64,000 bases of DNA from an uncultured Flavobacteriaceae bacterium (GTDB taxonomy: Bacteria; Bacteroidota; Bacteroidia; Flavobacteriales; Flavobacteriaceae): positions 372,001 to 436,000 of the forward strand of contig CANLWG010000002.1 of the NCBI GenBank assembly GCA_947494715.1. Direction: 5' to 3'. Each line of letters begins with the position of its first letter. Positions within the stretch are counted from its first letter, which is position 1. Below, in pieces: positions 1-9,205 of this stretch. Position numbers and translations under genes: made by a program. Under the pieces are notes generated by a model. That model was not told the origin of the DNA. It did no database searches and worked only from the letters and a program-made list of their open reading frames with translations.

Positions 1-2134
1 AATATACTCCTGGGTTGATCAGTTGCGGGGCAACGCTCTTGGTAAAATCCTGTTTTTGCCGCAATTGGTTGCCGCCCACAGAGATATTGACATTCCATTT
101 TTTATTGAAGGTCTTATCATAGCTCAACAAAAAATCCGTATTACTTTCCTCAAAGAAGATATTGTCTTCTTGATATGTGCCGAATGGGAAGCGTTGTGTA
201 CTGAATGCCCTTTTCCTAGGCCTAAAATCCCTATAAAAATCACGACCGCTGCGGAGTAGTAGTTTCCAGTTTTCATTAATACCGTAATTGATACTTATGT
301 TTCCGAATATCCTGTCCTTATTCTGTGCATTGGTATTCTCAAACATGGTGAAAAAAGGATTGTCATGGTAATTATAATTATAGTTGAACTGTTGTGTTCC
401 TTCCAATCCAGGTTGCCAATAATCCCTCAGGTTATTGGTATTCAACTGCCGGCCATACCAAATAAAAAGATACATGATGCTTTCCGTACCGTAACTTACG
501 GACGGTCTATTGCCGCTATCCGTTTTCACATAATTGACGTTGGCATTCACCGTCACCTTATCGGTAAGATTAAGGCTACCGCTAAGGCTAAAAGTATTTC
601 TTTCAAGGTCGGTGTTGGGCAAAGTGCCTTCTTGGTCCAAATTTTGGAAGGAAAACCTCATATTTCCCATATCGCCCGACTTTGATATCGCGATACTGTT
701 CGTTAGGGTAATACCTGTATTAAAAAAATCTCTGGTATTATCTGGTTGGGACACCCAGGGAGTAGCAGTTATCGGGGCATCACTTACAAAGATATCTCCC
801 CCGCGAGTTCCATCCGACCGTGGGGAATCGAACTGTGGGATCAATAGACCGGTATCAAGTCTTGGGCCCCAACTCTCATCTACACCATCCGCTATCCCGG
901 AACCACTTCCATCAACAAATTCAAACTGTTGGTTATTTCCTTGGCCATATTCATTCTGCCAATCGGGTAAGAGTAGAATGTTCTCAATGGTTACGCCTGT
1001 ATTGAAGGATACGCCTAGCCTACCACTTTGCGATTGGCCTTTCTTTGTAGTAATGATGATAGCCCCATTCGCTGCGCGGGCTCCGTACAAGGCCGCGGCG
1101 GCAGGGCCTTTCAAAACGTTGATGCTCTCTATATCCTGTGGATTTATCTCAGCGGCCCCATTACCGTAATCCACATCCTGTGTTCCCGACCCATTTGAAC
1201 CGACTATTTCATTGCTTATCGGAGTGCCATCTACTATAAACAGAGGAGAGTTACCGTTAATGTTCAAGGAAGCATCTCCCCGAATGGTAACCCTTGCCGA
1301 TCCACCAAGACCCGAAGGACTGTTTGTGATTTGTACACCGGCAACCTTTCCCGAAATGCCATTTAGAAGATTGGGCTCCCTTGCCGAAGTAACTTCATCG
1401 GAATCAAGCTCCTGTGAGGCATACCCTAAGGACTTTTTCTCCCTTTTTATTCCTAAGGCCGTAACCACAACCTCCGAAAGACCTGTTGCACTTTCCTTCA
1501 ATGTAATGGTCAAGTTGGTCTGTCCGTTTAACGCAATTTCCTTTGTTGTAAAACCAATATAGGAAATCACCAATGTTGCATTGGGATCTGCTACTTCCAG
1601 CGTAAAATTACCATCAAAATCAGACTGTGTTCCATTGGCAGTCCCTTTTTCCAATAGATTGGCTCCCGGTAACGGTTGGCCATCCTTATCTACAATAGTA
1701 CCGGTAATCTCCAATTGTTGATTTACAATCGGAACAATTGTCTCTTCAAATACTTCTTTAGAAGGAAGTTCTGTTCTAGGCTTTAGTACAATTTGTTTTT
1801 CCAATACCTCGAACATAATATCGGTATTTGAAAACAGCTTTTCCAAAATGGAGGAAACACGTTCTTTGTTAGCATTTACGGAGACTATTTTTTGATAATC
1901 TACCTCTTTGTCATTGTACATGAATTTGAATTCTGTAAGCGTTTCTATTTTGTTCAGAACATTTTCGAGACGTACATTCTCCAGATTCAATGTAATCTTG
2001 GTCTTTTGACCATATGTACCATTGGCGTGAATTTGAAATAGTGAAACTATTAACAAAAATGTAGTGAGCTTCATTTTCAAGTCAAATTTCGGCTGAAAAG
2101 GGATGAGTTTCCCCCGCCTAATTAGTTTTTTCAT
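1..2134 (-). CDS. SusC/RagA-type TonB-dependent outer-membrane receptor, 5' part only
   Basis: The gene reads leftwards and stays open to the window edge, so only about 711 N-terminal codons are present. An N-terminal extension and hydrophobic signal (an alternative Met is codon 21, position 2074) are followed by an STN domain (about residues 45-115), a carboxypeptidase-regulatory-like beta-sandwich (about 130-215, with the motif DKDGQPLPGANLLEKG) and the TonB plug (starting near ALGIKREKKSLGYASQEL), then barrel strands. The STN domain marks it as a transducer-type receptor, a kind that normally signals through a FecR/ECF pair. Exactly that pair lies immediately upstream on the same strand. 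By family knowledge it imports an oligomeric or complexed nutrient with a SusD lipoprotein, whose gene would lie off the left edge. The substrate cannot be read from the sequence. Confidence 0.95.
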   Translation of the reverse strand, partial: MKKLIRRGKLIPFQPKFDLKMKLTTFLLIVSLFQIHANGTYGQKTKITLNLENVRLENVLNKIETLTEFKFMYNDKEVDYQKIVSVNANKERVSSILEKLFSNTDIMFEVLEKQIVLKPRTELPSKEVFEETIVPIVNQQLEITGTIVDKDGQPLPGANLLEKGTANGTQSDFDGNFTLEVADPNATLVISYIGFTTKEIALNGQTNLTITLKESATGLSEVVVTALGIKREKKSLGYASQELDSDEVTSAREPNLLNGISGKVAGVQITNSPSGLGGSARVTIRGDASLNINGNSPLFIVDGTPISNEIVGSNGSGTQDVDYGNGAAEINPQDIESINVLKGPAAAALYGARAANGAIIITTKKGQSQSGRLGVSFNTGVTIENILLLPDWQNEYGQGNNQQFEFVDGSGSGIADGVDESWGPRLDTGLLIPQFDSPRSDGTRGGDIFVSDAPITATPWVSQPDNTRDFFNTGITLTNSIAISKSGDMGNMRFSFQNLDQEGTLPNTDLERNTFSLSGSLNLTDKVTVNANVNYVKTDSGNRPSVSYGTESIMYLFIWYGRQLNTNNLRDYWQPGLEGTQQFNYNYNYHDNPFFTMFENTNAQNKDRIFGNISINYGINENWKLLLRSGRDFYRDFRPRKRAFSTQRFPFGTYQEDNIFFEESNTDFLLSYDKTFNKKWNVNISVGGNQLRQKQDFTKSVAPQLINPGVY

Positions 2135-2316
2135 ATTTTTATGGTGTATTATGTGGTTAATTAATTTGATCACACATTAATCGGGAAATGTTCGCGCATT
2201 TTCCGGTTTTTTTATCCTCCTTACAAGCCTCTTTTTCCAATGATTGAAGGCAAATAACAAGTATTGTGATTTAGTTAAAATGCATCGGGCGTTATGTCAT
2301 TGGCAGTTTGTTTTGA

Positions 2317-3474
2317 TTAGTTAATAATTATTTCATCGTCTGTAATCCTATAGTCTATCCCGTAATTCTTATTGAACGTTTCAAATACTTGTTCAATGGT
2401 TTCAATGTCAAAACTGGCCGTGAAAAATTCGTCATCCAATATTTTATTGTGATTGGTTATCACTACGTTATAATGTCTTTCCAATTTTTTTACAATGCTC
2501 TTAAACGGAAGATGTCGGAAAACGATTTTACCTTTTACCCAGGCCGTGTGCAATGCCACATTTGTCTCTTCGATAGAAATGTTTTTGTCGTTTTTATTCC
2601 ACTCCGCTTTATATCCTGGTTTTAATAGGGAGGACGTTGAAGTACTATAGGGATCTCCATTTTCATATACCGTTACGGAACCTTCTACCAACGTTGTATT
2701 AATGAGCATGTCTTCCGGGTACGAGGATATATTAAACGTTGTTCCCAAAACCCTTACGTTAAGTTCATCCACATTTACCACAAAGGGATGATCCGCATCT
2801 TTTACAACATCAAAAAACGCTTCGCCTTTTAGATAAACCAGCCTATTTTTCCCTTTGATAAATTTTACGGGATATCTAAGGGACGTACCGGCGTTTAAGA
2901 ATACATGGGTCCCGTCCGATAATACCACATCAAATCGTTTTCCGTAAGGAACGGTAAGTTTATTATAGGTCAATTCTTCAACAGATGATTCATTATCTTT
3001 GTAGACCAATTGCGTTCCTTGCTGTACTCCCACCAAGTTTCCCTCTGAATCCACAACTTTGGTGGTACCGTCTTCAGCAATAATTTCGATATTACCATCT
3101 TTCAGTTGTAGGGTGATGGCATCATCTGGAATGGCAGGCACAGGATTTTTTTCGAAAAAACCATTGATATAAAAATATCCCGTTCCAAAAACTATCGCCA
3201 CCATAGCGACATATTTTAAAATGATCAACCTTCTACATTTTGCATCGGAAACGGTCCTCATGGCATTCGAAAATGTAGTATAGGCCTCATCCACTTGAAC
3301 AGTATTTGAGGTCTCATCGAATGTGGAAGCAATATACTTCGCCTTTAAAAGATTGAACTTTTTAGTATTTTGGGTAGAGGAAATAATCCAATCCTCGATC
3401 TCTTTTTCTTCGCTGGAACTTACTGCACCCTGTAGATATTTTATAATTTTATGTTCTTGCATTATATCGGTCAT
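2317..3474 (-). CDS. FecR-family anti-sigma factor
   Basis: This 385-residue inner-membrane regulator has a cytoplasmic N-terminal part expected to bind the ECF sigma factor. One membrane segment follows at about residues 83-103 (LKYVAMVAIVFGTGYFYI), then a periplasmic FecR domain (about 175-270, including YGKRFDVVLSDGTHVFLNAG) and a C-terminal DUF4974-type domain (about 310-385, FRHLPFKSIVKKLERHYNVV). The last of these is thought to contact the STN domain of the receptor. It lies between the sigma gene (3990-4574) and the SusC gene, with 182 bp before the latter. The spacing to the sigma gene, about 515 bp, is unusually long for such pairs and contains a duplicated 32-bp sequence. Family assignment is firm; the signal is unknown. 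Confidence 0.95.
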   Translation of the reverse strand: MTDIMQEHKIIKYLQGAVSSSEEKEIEDWIISSTQNTKKFNLLKAKYIASTFDETSNTVQVDEAYTTFSNAMRTVSDAKCRRLIILKYVAMVAIVFGTGYFYINGFFEKNPVPAIPDDAITLQLKDGNIEIIAEDGTTKVVDSEGNLVGVQQGTQLVYKDNESSVEELTYNKLTVPYGKRFDVVLSDGTHVFLNAGTSLRYPVKFIKGKNRLVYLKGEAFFDVVKDADHPFVVNVDELNVRVLGTTFNISSYPEDMLINTTLVEGSVTVYENGDPYSTSTSSLLKPGYKAEWNKNDKNISIEETNVALHTAWVKGKIVFRHLPFKSIVKKLERHYNVVITNHNKILDDEFFTASFDIETIEQVFETFNKNYGIDYRITDDEIIIN

Positions 3475-3484
3475 ATATTATTTG

Positions 3485-3516
3485 ACGATTCAAAACAGAT
3501 TTATACCTAGTGGGAT
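3485..3516. repeat. 32-bp direct repeat, FecR-proximal copy
   Basis: This matches 3947-3978 at 28 of 32 positions in the same orientation (start ACGATTCAAAAC, end CCTAG[T/C]GGGAT). It ends 11 bp upstream of the FecR start codon. The partner copy begins 12 bp after the sigma-factor stop codon. Confidence 0.8.
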
Positions 3517-3742
3517 ACAAAATAAAATCGTCCAGGGAGCATGTTGAAATTTCTTCAATGACGACCTCTGTACCAACAATGGTAACGGTGGCTTAAAAAC
3601 CTTATTATCAATCCAAAACAAAGCAATGGTTATCTAAAATTATTTTGCATTAATTGGAGCCCAATCTACTTTTAAATTAATCTAGATGCATTATCTAATG
3701 GTTAAATAGATGTTATAAAAACCCGTGAAAAAAGCAATTAAA

Positions 3743-3778
3743 AAAAGAGGGGATTCTACCAGGAGAACACCCTCTTTT
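3743..3778 (-). terminator. hairpin terminator downstream of the sigma gene
   Basis: AAAAGAGGG (3743-3751) pairs with CCCTCTTTT (3770-3778). On the minus strand the stem is followed by a run of T. It lies about 210 bp after the sigma-factor stop codon, so it may separate sigma transcription from FecR/SusC. Confidence 0.6.
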
Positions 3779-3946
3779 AAAACTAACGCAAATAACTAAC
3801 CAACTCTACAGATTATCTTAAAAACAACCGACTACATCATAACATCGTATTATGGTATTACATACTTCATTTGGAGTCTTTGGTAAGACCTCTTCATTTC
3901 AATTTTCGGAATTGACCAAAGAAATAGTAATCACTTATAGTATTAA

Positions 3947-3978
3947 ACGATTCAAAACGGAAGTATACCTAGCGGGAT
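3947..3978. repeat. 32-bp direct repeat, sigma-proximal copy
   Basis: This is the partner of 3485-3516, with 4 mismatches in 32. It lies just after the sigma-factor stop codon on the minus strand. Confidence 0.8.
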
Positions 3979-3989
3979 GGAAAAGATAA

Positions 3990-4574
3990 TTACAGAAAGA
4001 GGGTAGTAAAGTTTTTTAGATGAAACCTCATATGCTTGAGGGCATATGAAATGTGATTGTCCACAGTTTTCTTGGAAATACCCAGTTCCTGGGCAATTTC
4101 ATAGTGTTTTAGACCTTCGACCCTACTTTTAGTGAAAACTTTTTTACATTTTTCAGGGAGCAGCTCCAAGCTTTTTATGATTACTTGCTCTAATTCATTT
4201 TTTAGAAGTAATGAAGCAGCTTCATCCTTTAAAAATTGTTGTTGTATGGCCAATTTTTTATGATAATGGCTATTTAAATACTTAATCTTCACTTTTTCGT
4301 GCTTCAATTGATCCAAACACGCATTCTTGGTCATCGTATAAAGGTAACTGTTCATATTGACCGTATTTTTTAGCCTTACCCTATTCTCCCATAATTTCAA
4401 GAAGACACTCTGGACTATCCCCTCAGCATCTTCGTGACGCACCAGATAGCCCTTGGCCACATGCGTAAGTTTATCATAGTATAGCTTAAACAATGCCTCA
4501 AAAGCAACTGTTTCCCCTTTTTCCAAAAGGGAAGCAAAGGAAACAGGGTCGATATTTGCTTTACTATTTTTCAA
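3990..4574 (-). CDS. ECF-type RNA polymerase sigma factor
   Basis: The 194-residue protein has sigma region 2 (about residues 22-95, with FEALFKLYYDKLTHVAKGYL and the aromatic-rich YLYTMTKNACLDQL segment). Region 4 follows (about 128-185) with the helix-turn-helix HYEIAQELGISKKTVDNHIS. It has the size and layout of the Bacteroidota ECF factors that work with FecR and a SusC transducer. In that scheme binding of substrate at the receptor frees the sigma factor, which then transcribes the receptor operon. It starts 26 bp after the stop of the PLP-enzyme gene, so the two are probably co-transcribed. This ties the enzyme to the receptor locus. Confidence 0.95.
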   Translation of the reverse strand: MKNSKANIDPVSFASLLEKGETVAFEALFKLYYDKLTHVAKGYLVRHEDAEGIVQSVFLKLWENRVRLKNTVNMNSYLYTMTKNACLDQLKHEKVKIKYLNSHYHKKLAIQQQFLKDEAASLLLKNELEQVIIKSLELLPEKCKKVFTKSRVEGLKHYEIAQELGISKKTVDNHISYALKHMRFHLKNFTTLFL

Positions 4575-4600
4575 ATGATCAATAGCTTGAAATACTAAAA

Positions 4601-5944
4601 TTAATTGTTCGTTAATGAGGAAAATGCTCTTTTCAAAATTTCAATCGCCTTTTCCAATTCTTTTCTTTTTATGGTAAGTGCCGGAGACAATTGCAATACG
4701 TTACCTTGTGACACCTTAAAACTAAGCCCGTATTGAAGACAATGATACATTATTTTTTCCGCCTCCGACGTAGCGGGTTCCTTGGTTATTGGATTCCGTA
4801 ATTCTACGCCCCATAAAAGCCCTATTCCCCTAATATCAAAGATTATCGGGTATTTTTCCTTAAGGGCAGTGAGCTCGTTTTGCAGCCAGTCTTCATCATC
4901 CTTTACTTTTTTTATAATTTTCTCGTTCTCGATAAAATCGATAACCGCCTGTGCGGCAGCGCAACCCACCGGGCTCTTCTCGTGGGTAAAATGCCCTAAG
5001 GAAATATCTTGTGCGATATTGAATTGCTCTCTACAGACCATTGCTGCGAAGGGGATGATGCCTCCTCCCAAACCTTTGCCCAAGCAAAGAATGTCCGGTT
5101 CTATATCAAAATTTTCAAAGGCAAACATTTTTCCGGTACGTCCAAGAGCAATAGGTATTTCATCCAAAATGAGTAGAACATGGTGCTTTGTACAGATTTC
5201 CCTAATGCGTTGCCAATATTCCTTTGACGGAATTTGAACATCTGTATTCCTTACCGTTTCTGCTATAAATGCACCTATTTCTCCTTCTTTTTCAATAACA
5301 TATTCGAGATAATCGGCGTACTTCATTTCATCTTCAAAAAAACCCCCAGTCTGCATGGGTGGCGGAATACGAATGGTTCCGGGCATCATAGGTCCCATAT
5401 GCTGTCGAAATACGGCTTCTCCCCCGGCACTTATCGCGTCAAGTGATGCCCCATGAAAAGAATCCCAGTAGGAAACGACCTTATGCTTGCCGGTAACCAC
5501 ACGGGCCAATTTTAAAGCGATACTGATAACCGAAGTCCCTCCAGGGGCGAACAACACCCTGTTCAGTTCCTCGGGTAACAAGGATGTTAATTTATCCGCG
5601 AAGGTAATAGCTGTTTCGTTCGTAAACCGTCTTGTACAAAATGAGAGCTCATCCAATTGTTTCTTGATTTGATCAATAACAAAGGGGTTGGCAAATCCGA
5701 TCTGATGCACATTGTTGCCATGAAAATCCAGATATTCCTTGCCTTCAATATTTTCTATAGAGGCTCCATTGCAGGTTTGCAGGACATCCAAACATGGGGT
5801 AGACATGGCTTGGTGAAGAAACAAACGAGAATCTTCCTTTAACAATCTTTGTGTTTCCGCATTTATAATGTTGCTTTCCTGCCATTGCACCCTTTGCTCT
5901 GAAAGGTTGACATCTCCTTCGGTTTTTAAAACCTCCTGTTCCAT
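4601..5944 (-). CDS. class-III aminotransferase-fold PLP enzyme, PbfA-like
   Basis: This 447-residue fold-type I PLP enzyme has the phosphate-binding GGTS (135-138), the pyridine-nitrogen Asp in LILDEIP (D261) and the Schiff-base lysine in LGKGLGGG (K290). The segment around residues 72-85 (LDFHGNNVHQIGF) and the block NRVLFAPGGTS resemble, from memory, the subgroup containing (R)-1-hydroxy-2-aminoethylphosphonate ammonia-lyase (PbfA). They look less like ornithine or GABA transaminases. If so, it would eliminate ammonia from a hydroxy-aminophosphonate to give phosphonoacetaldehyde; no phosphonatase (PhnX) gene is visible here. Alternatives are a true omega-aminotransferase or a phospho-lyase of the ethanolamine-phosphate type. 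It is upstream of and probably co-transcribed with the sigma gene. The fold is certain and the reaction is not. Confidence 0.85.
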   Translation of the reverse strand: MEQEVLKTEGDVNLSEQRVQWQESNIINAETQRLLKEDSRLFLHQAMSTPCLDVLQTCNGASIENIEGKEYLDFHGNNVHQIGFANPFVIDQIKKQLDELSFCTRRFTNETAITFADKLTSLLPEELNRVLFAPGGTSVISIALKLARVVTGKHKVVSYWDSFHGASLDAISAGGEAVFRQHMGPMMPGTIRIPPPMQTGGFFEDEMKYADYLEYVIEKEGEIGAFIAETVRNTDVQIPSKEYWQRIREICTKHHVLLILDEIPIALGRTGKMFAFENFDIEPDILCLGKGLGGGIIPFAAMVCREQFNIAQDISLGHFTHEKSPVGCAAAQAVIDFIENEKIIKKVKDDEDWLQNELTALKEKYPIIFDIRGIGLLWGVELRNPITKEPATSEAEKIMYHCLQYGLSFKVSQGNVLQLSPALTIKRKELEKAIEILKRAFSSLTNN

Positions 5945-6493
5945 ATGTGTATCTTATTAAAACCTAGAAATGAATGAAAATCCTTTTCTAAGGACGACTA
6001 TTTTTATTTATATTAAAATATTTCTAATATAAGTAACTTTTTTAATACTTTAATTGTATTATTTGTTAAATAAATTTACTCTTAAGAAACATTTGATATG
6101 AGTCAAAAATCGTTTCCAAATGCTAAGTTATTCGAATCTGGATGATTCACACCTCCTAACCAGTCTTGGAAATCCTTACCAGTTTTTTCCCCTGAGGGAT
6201 TTAATGGCCACGAGCCTTAATCTTTTGGCTTTTTTTATTTCCTTCCGATAATTTGTATTGTTCTTGAACAATACTATGAAAATTAGAGACGCACAGGGTT
6301 AAAATAGAAATAAAATGCTAGCCCAAGTTTTAATCGGAGTGTCCACTTATGCAAAGGTTTGCATGCCCTTCACTTTACTATTCATTCTTAAGAATCCTAT
6401 ATTCGCATGGACCAGTAGATTACTTTTTCGGTATTACTATCTGAATATGCATCAATTTTTAGTCAGCTGAAGTTTAACCATTCAACCATTGCC
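5945..6493. other. divergent intergenic region
   Basis: These 549 bp separate the leftward PLP-enzyme/sigma/SusC set from the rightward phosphatase genes and should carry both promoters. The part next to 5945 is extremely AT-rich. No gene, repeat or clear operator was recognised. Confidence 0.5.
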
Positions 6494-8299
6494 GTGTTAA
6501 AAAAAACCCTTCTTCTAATTCCTGTACTGTGTATTTCCACTTTCTCCTTGTTTGCGCAACCTATAAGTCGGGCAAAAATACACTCACACAATGATTATGC
6601 TCAAAAAGTCCCTTTTTGGAGTGCCTATGCCAATGGCCTAAACTCAATAGAGGTAGACATTTTTTTAAAGAATGATAAGCTTTACGTTACCCATGGCGAA
6701 TCTGAAATTATACAAGACCGAACCTTGGAGAATCTCTATCTACAACCCATTCAAAAAACAGTGCAACTAAAATTAGGGCAGCCACAGGAATTACAGTTGC
6801 TCATCGATATGAAATCGGAGCCCTATACCACCTTGGAAAAACTGATATCCATTTTAGAAAACTATCCTAACCTTATCAACAACAGAAATATTTCTATTGT
6901 ACTATCCGGCAATCGACCGGAGGTAAATGAGTATGTGAATTATCCGGATTACATTCATTTTGATTATCAAAAGCTAGAAGATATACAGAATGACAACACT
7001 TGGGACAAAGTAGCCTTGATCAGCCTAAATTTCAAAACGTTTTCGCCTTGGAACGGAAAAGGAAGATTGACCGATGATGATTACAAGAAGGTAAAGGCCG
7101 TAATTGACAAGGCCCATTCATATGGTAAGCCTTTTCGATTTTGGGGAGCACCCGATTCCAAAACAGCCTGGAAAGCATTCAGTGATATGGGTGTAGACTT
7201 TATCAATACCGATTTACCCTATGCATCGGCGTCCTATTTAAATACTTTGGAGCAGCGTGTTTATTTCAACAAAATCTCGTCAGAAGTCTATACCCCGACC
7301 TTCGATTCAGACCAGAAGGATGCTCCTGTCAAAAATATTATCCTACTTATCGGTGATGGTAACGGATTAACACAAATCTCATCTTCAGTCTTGGCCAATG
7401 GTGGAGATTTGACACTTACGCAACTAAAAAGTATTGGGCTTCTAAAAACACAATCCGCGGACGATTTTACGACTGATTCAGCCGCCGCAGGTACGGCTTT
7501 GGCCACGGGTACAAAAACCAACAATCGTGCAATAGGAGTAGATTCCAAGGGGAACTCACTAAAAAATATCGCCGAGCTTCTAGGTGAGAGAGGTTTTAAC
7601 TCCGGATGCATAACAACGGATAATATTACCGGTGCTACCCCGGCCGCTTTTTATGCACATCGTAAAGATCGATCGGATGTGGAGGGTATTATTTCGGATC
7701 TGTCAAAAAGTAAACTTTCACTACTGGTCAGTGGAGGTGCCGATATGCTTGAAAAGCGAATTGCTCAGATGGACTTTTCCATTTTAGAAAGTACGGATGC
7801 AATCACTCAAAGTAAAGAAAAACGAATTGCACATTTTATTTCAAAGAATGATGTGCCAAGCATTCTTGAAGGGCGTGGAGCGGTATTGGCAGAGGCGACC
7901 AAAAATGGATTGGCCTTTTTAAATGCCAAGAATGCTCCCTTTTTTTTAATGGTAGAAGGAGCAAAAATAGATAGTTATGGTCACGAGAACTATGTGCCTG
8001 GCATTGTCTCGGAAGGAATAGACTTTGATCGTGCAATAACCGAAGCCCTGAAATTTGCCGATTTCACGGGCAATACGCTTGTGGTCGTCACTGCAGATCA
8101 TGAAACGTCCGGGTTTAGTATACCACAAGGGAATCTTGAAAACGGGATGATCGAAGGAGATTTTACGACCCATGATCATACGGGCACTATGGTACCATTA
8201 TTTGCGTATGGCCCACATTCCCAAGATTTTCAAGGGGTATATGAGAATACTGAAGTGTTTGAAAAGATTGTTAAGGTGCTTAACCTTGGGATGAATTAA
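6494..8299 (+). CDS. fused phosphodiesterase-like / alkaline phosphatase, secreted
   Basis: The 601-residue protein begins at a GTG codon with a signal peptide (about 1-22, ending FSLFAQ). Residues about 24-255 form a PI-PLC/glycerophosphodiesterase-like TIM barrel (HSHNDYAQKVPFWSAYANG, then IEVDIFLKNDKLYVTHGE, with His and Glu/Asp in catalytic positions). Residues about 275-600 are an alkaline phosphatase: LLIGDGNG, the Ser nucleophile in TDSAAAGTALATG (S329), GCITTDNITGATPAAFYAH, EGAKIDSYGHEN and ADHETSGFS provide the metal ligands. The combination would release phosphate from glycerophosphodiesters or similar phosphorylated compounds in the periplasm. It lies divergent from the SusC/sigma locus, which fits a shared phosphorus-containing substrate, although that link is inference. 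Confidence 0.9.
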   Translation: MLKKTLLLIPVLCISTFSLFAQPISRAKIHSHNDYAQKVPFWSAYANGLNSIEVDIFLKNDKLYVTHGESEIIQDRTLENLYLQPIQKTVQLKLGQPQELQLLIDMKSEPYTTLEKLISILENYPNLINNRNISIVLSGNRPEVNEYVNYPDYIHFDYQKLEDIQNDNTWDKVALISLNFKTFSPWNGKGRLTDDDYKKVKAVIDKAHSYGKPFRFWGAPDSKTAWKAFSDMGVDFINTDLPYASASYLNTLEQRVYFNKISSEVYTPTFDSDQKDAPVKNIILLIGDGNGLTQISSSVLANGGDLTLTQLKSIGLLKTQSADDFTTDSAAAGTALATGTKTNNRAIGVDSKGNSLKNIAELLGERGFNSGCITTDNITGATPAAFYAHRKDRSDVEGIISDLSKSKLSLLVSGGADMLEKRIAQMDFSILESTDAITQSKEKRIAHFISKNDVPSILEGRGAVLAEATKNGLAFLNAKNAPFFLMVEGAKIDSYGHENYVPGIVSEGIDFDRAITEALKFADFTGNTLVVVTADHETSGFSIPQGNLENGMIEGDFTTHDHTGTMVPLFAYGPHSQDFQGVYENTEVFEKIVKVLNLGMN

Positions 8300-8379
8300 G
8301 TAGGAAAATGCTTCTTTTAACTTTGGCTTAGTTGTATCCCCATAATTGTACCTGTAACCGGTTCTTCTATCACATCGAG

Positions 8380-8446
8380 CCTGTCTTTGTCGGCAGACAG
8401 GCGTAGTGGAGATGTTTTTGTTGACCTTTCGACTGCGCTCAAGGGG
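8380..8446. repeat. REP-like dispersed hairpin with 'tcgactgcgctca' tail
   Basis: CCTGTCT (8380-8386) pairs with AGACAGG (8395-8401), and a TTTCGACTGCGCTCAAGG segment follows at about 8428-8445. The same two components recur around 31764-31800. It is a typical flavobacterial intergenic repeat of unknown role. Confidence 0.6.
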
Positions 8447-8563
8447 ACAAAACCTATAACTTTGTACCTTTTCCTTAATTACGGGTAAAGTAGGAGGGAA
8501 TCAAATTATCTGAATCATTTATTAGTGCCGATTACCCTTTGCTCAAAAAAGTGACCTGACTAA

Positions 8564-9205
8564 ATGAAATACAAGTGTATTATTTTTGATTGCGATGGTG
8601 TCCTGGTAGATAGCGAGTTCATTACAGCCAAGGTTTTGGTCGCGATGGGAAAGGATTTGGGATTGCATATTGACCTGGACTTTGTGGTACAGGAATTTTT
8701 GGGAAAGTCATTAAATGATATCATGCAATATCTCGATGTACTTGCCGAAGGGCGTCTACCGTCGGACTTCGAATCGGAATACAGGAAACGAACTTTTGAA
8801 GCCTTCAAGAATGAACTCAAGCCAATAGACGGAATCCATTCGGTCATCGAAAATCTTAAAATTCCTTTTTGTGTTGCCTCCAGTGGGCCCTTGGAAAAAA
8901 TACGTGCCAATTTAACGACCACCGGCTTAATCGATAAGTTTGAGGAAAGAATGTTTAGCTGCTATGAAATACAAAGTTGGAAACCCAATCCGGACATTTT
9001 TCTTCATGCTGCCAAAACTATGGGTTATAAACCGGACGAATGTGCCGTAGTAGAGGACAGTGCAGTTGGCATTGAAGCTGCATTGGCAGGCGGTTTCGAT
9101 GTTTTTATATACTCCAAAAATGGGCATGACTACCCTATTGGTTTGCAGGAAGCCTTTGTTTTTCAGGATATGAGCGAATTAAGAATACTACTTTCCCAAT
9201 CTTAA
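8564..9205 (+). CDS. HAD-superfamily hydrolase (beta-phosphoglucomutase/phosphatase-like)
   Basis: The 213-residue cytosolic protein carries all four HAD motifs. These are motif I FDCDGVLVDSE (nucleophile and acid Asp), motif II in CVASSGP, motif III Lys in WKPNPDIF, and motif IV EDSAVGIEAA. The cap inserted between motifs I and II is alpha-helical (subclass I), as in the YieH/GS1-like small-molecule phosphatases and beta-phosphoglucomutases. Without the RxKP cap signature of phosphonatase visible, phosphonoacetaldehyde hydrolase is not supported. It stands alone 264 bp after the alkaline phosphatase. The substrate is unknown, probably a sugar phosphate. Confidence 0.9.
   Translation: MKYKCIIFDCDGVLVDSEFITAKVLVAMGKDLGLHIDLDFVVQEFLGKSLNDIMQYLDVLAEGRLPSDFESEYRKRTFEAFKNELKPIDGIHSVIENLKIPFCVASSGPLEKIRANLTTTGLIDKFEERMFSCYEIQSWKPNPDIFLHAAKTMGYKPDECAVVEDSAVGIEAALAGGFDVFIYSKNGHDYPIGLQEAFVFQDMSELRILLSQS

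Larger units (their letters stand above)
3475..3989. other. long sigma/anti-sigma intergenic region
   Basis: No gene is seen here. The stretch carries the two 32-bp direct repeats near its ends and one hairpin terminator. The pair of repeats is consistent with about 462 bp having been inserted or duplicated between the sigma and FecR genes. Confidence 0.6.

Noticed and set aside
1-1562. Several plus-strand open frames of 60-210 residues at the left edge
   Set aside because: They are antisense to the SusC gene, whose minus-strand frame stays open to the edge and has clear family motifs.
8564-9205. Phosphonoacetaldehyde hydrolase (PhnX) as the identity of the HAD gene, suggested by the PbfA-like enzyme
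   Set aside because: The motifs are those of generic sugar-phosphate phosphatases; no PhnX-type cap lysine signature was recognised.
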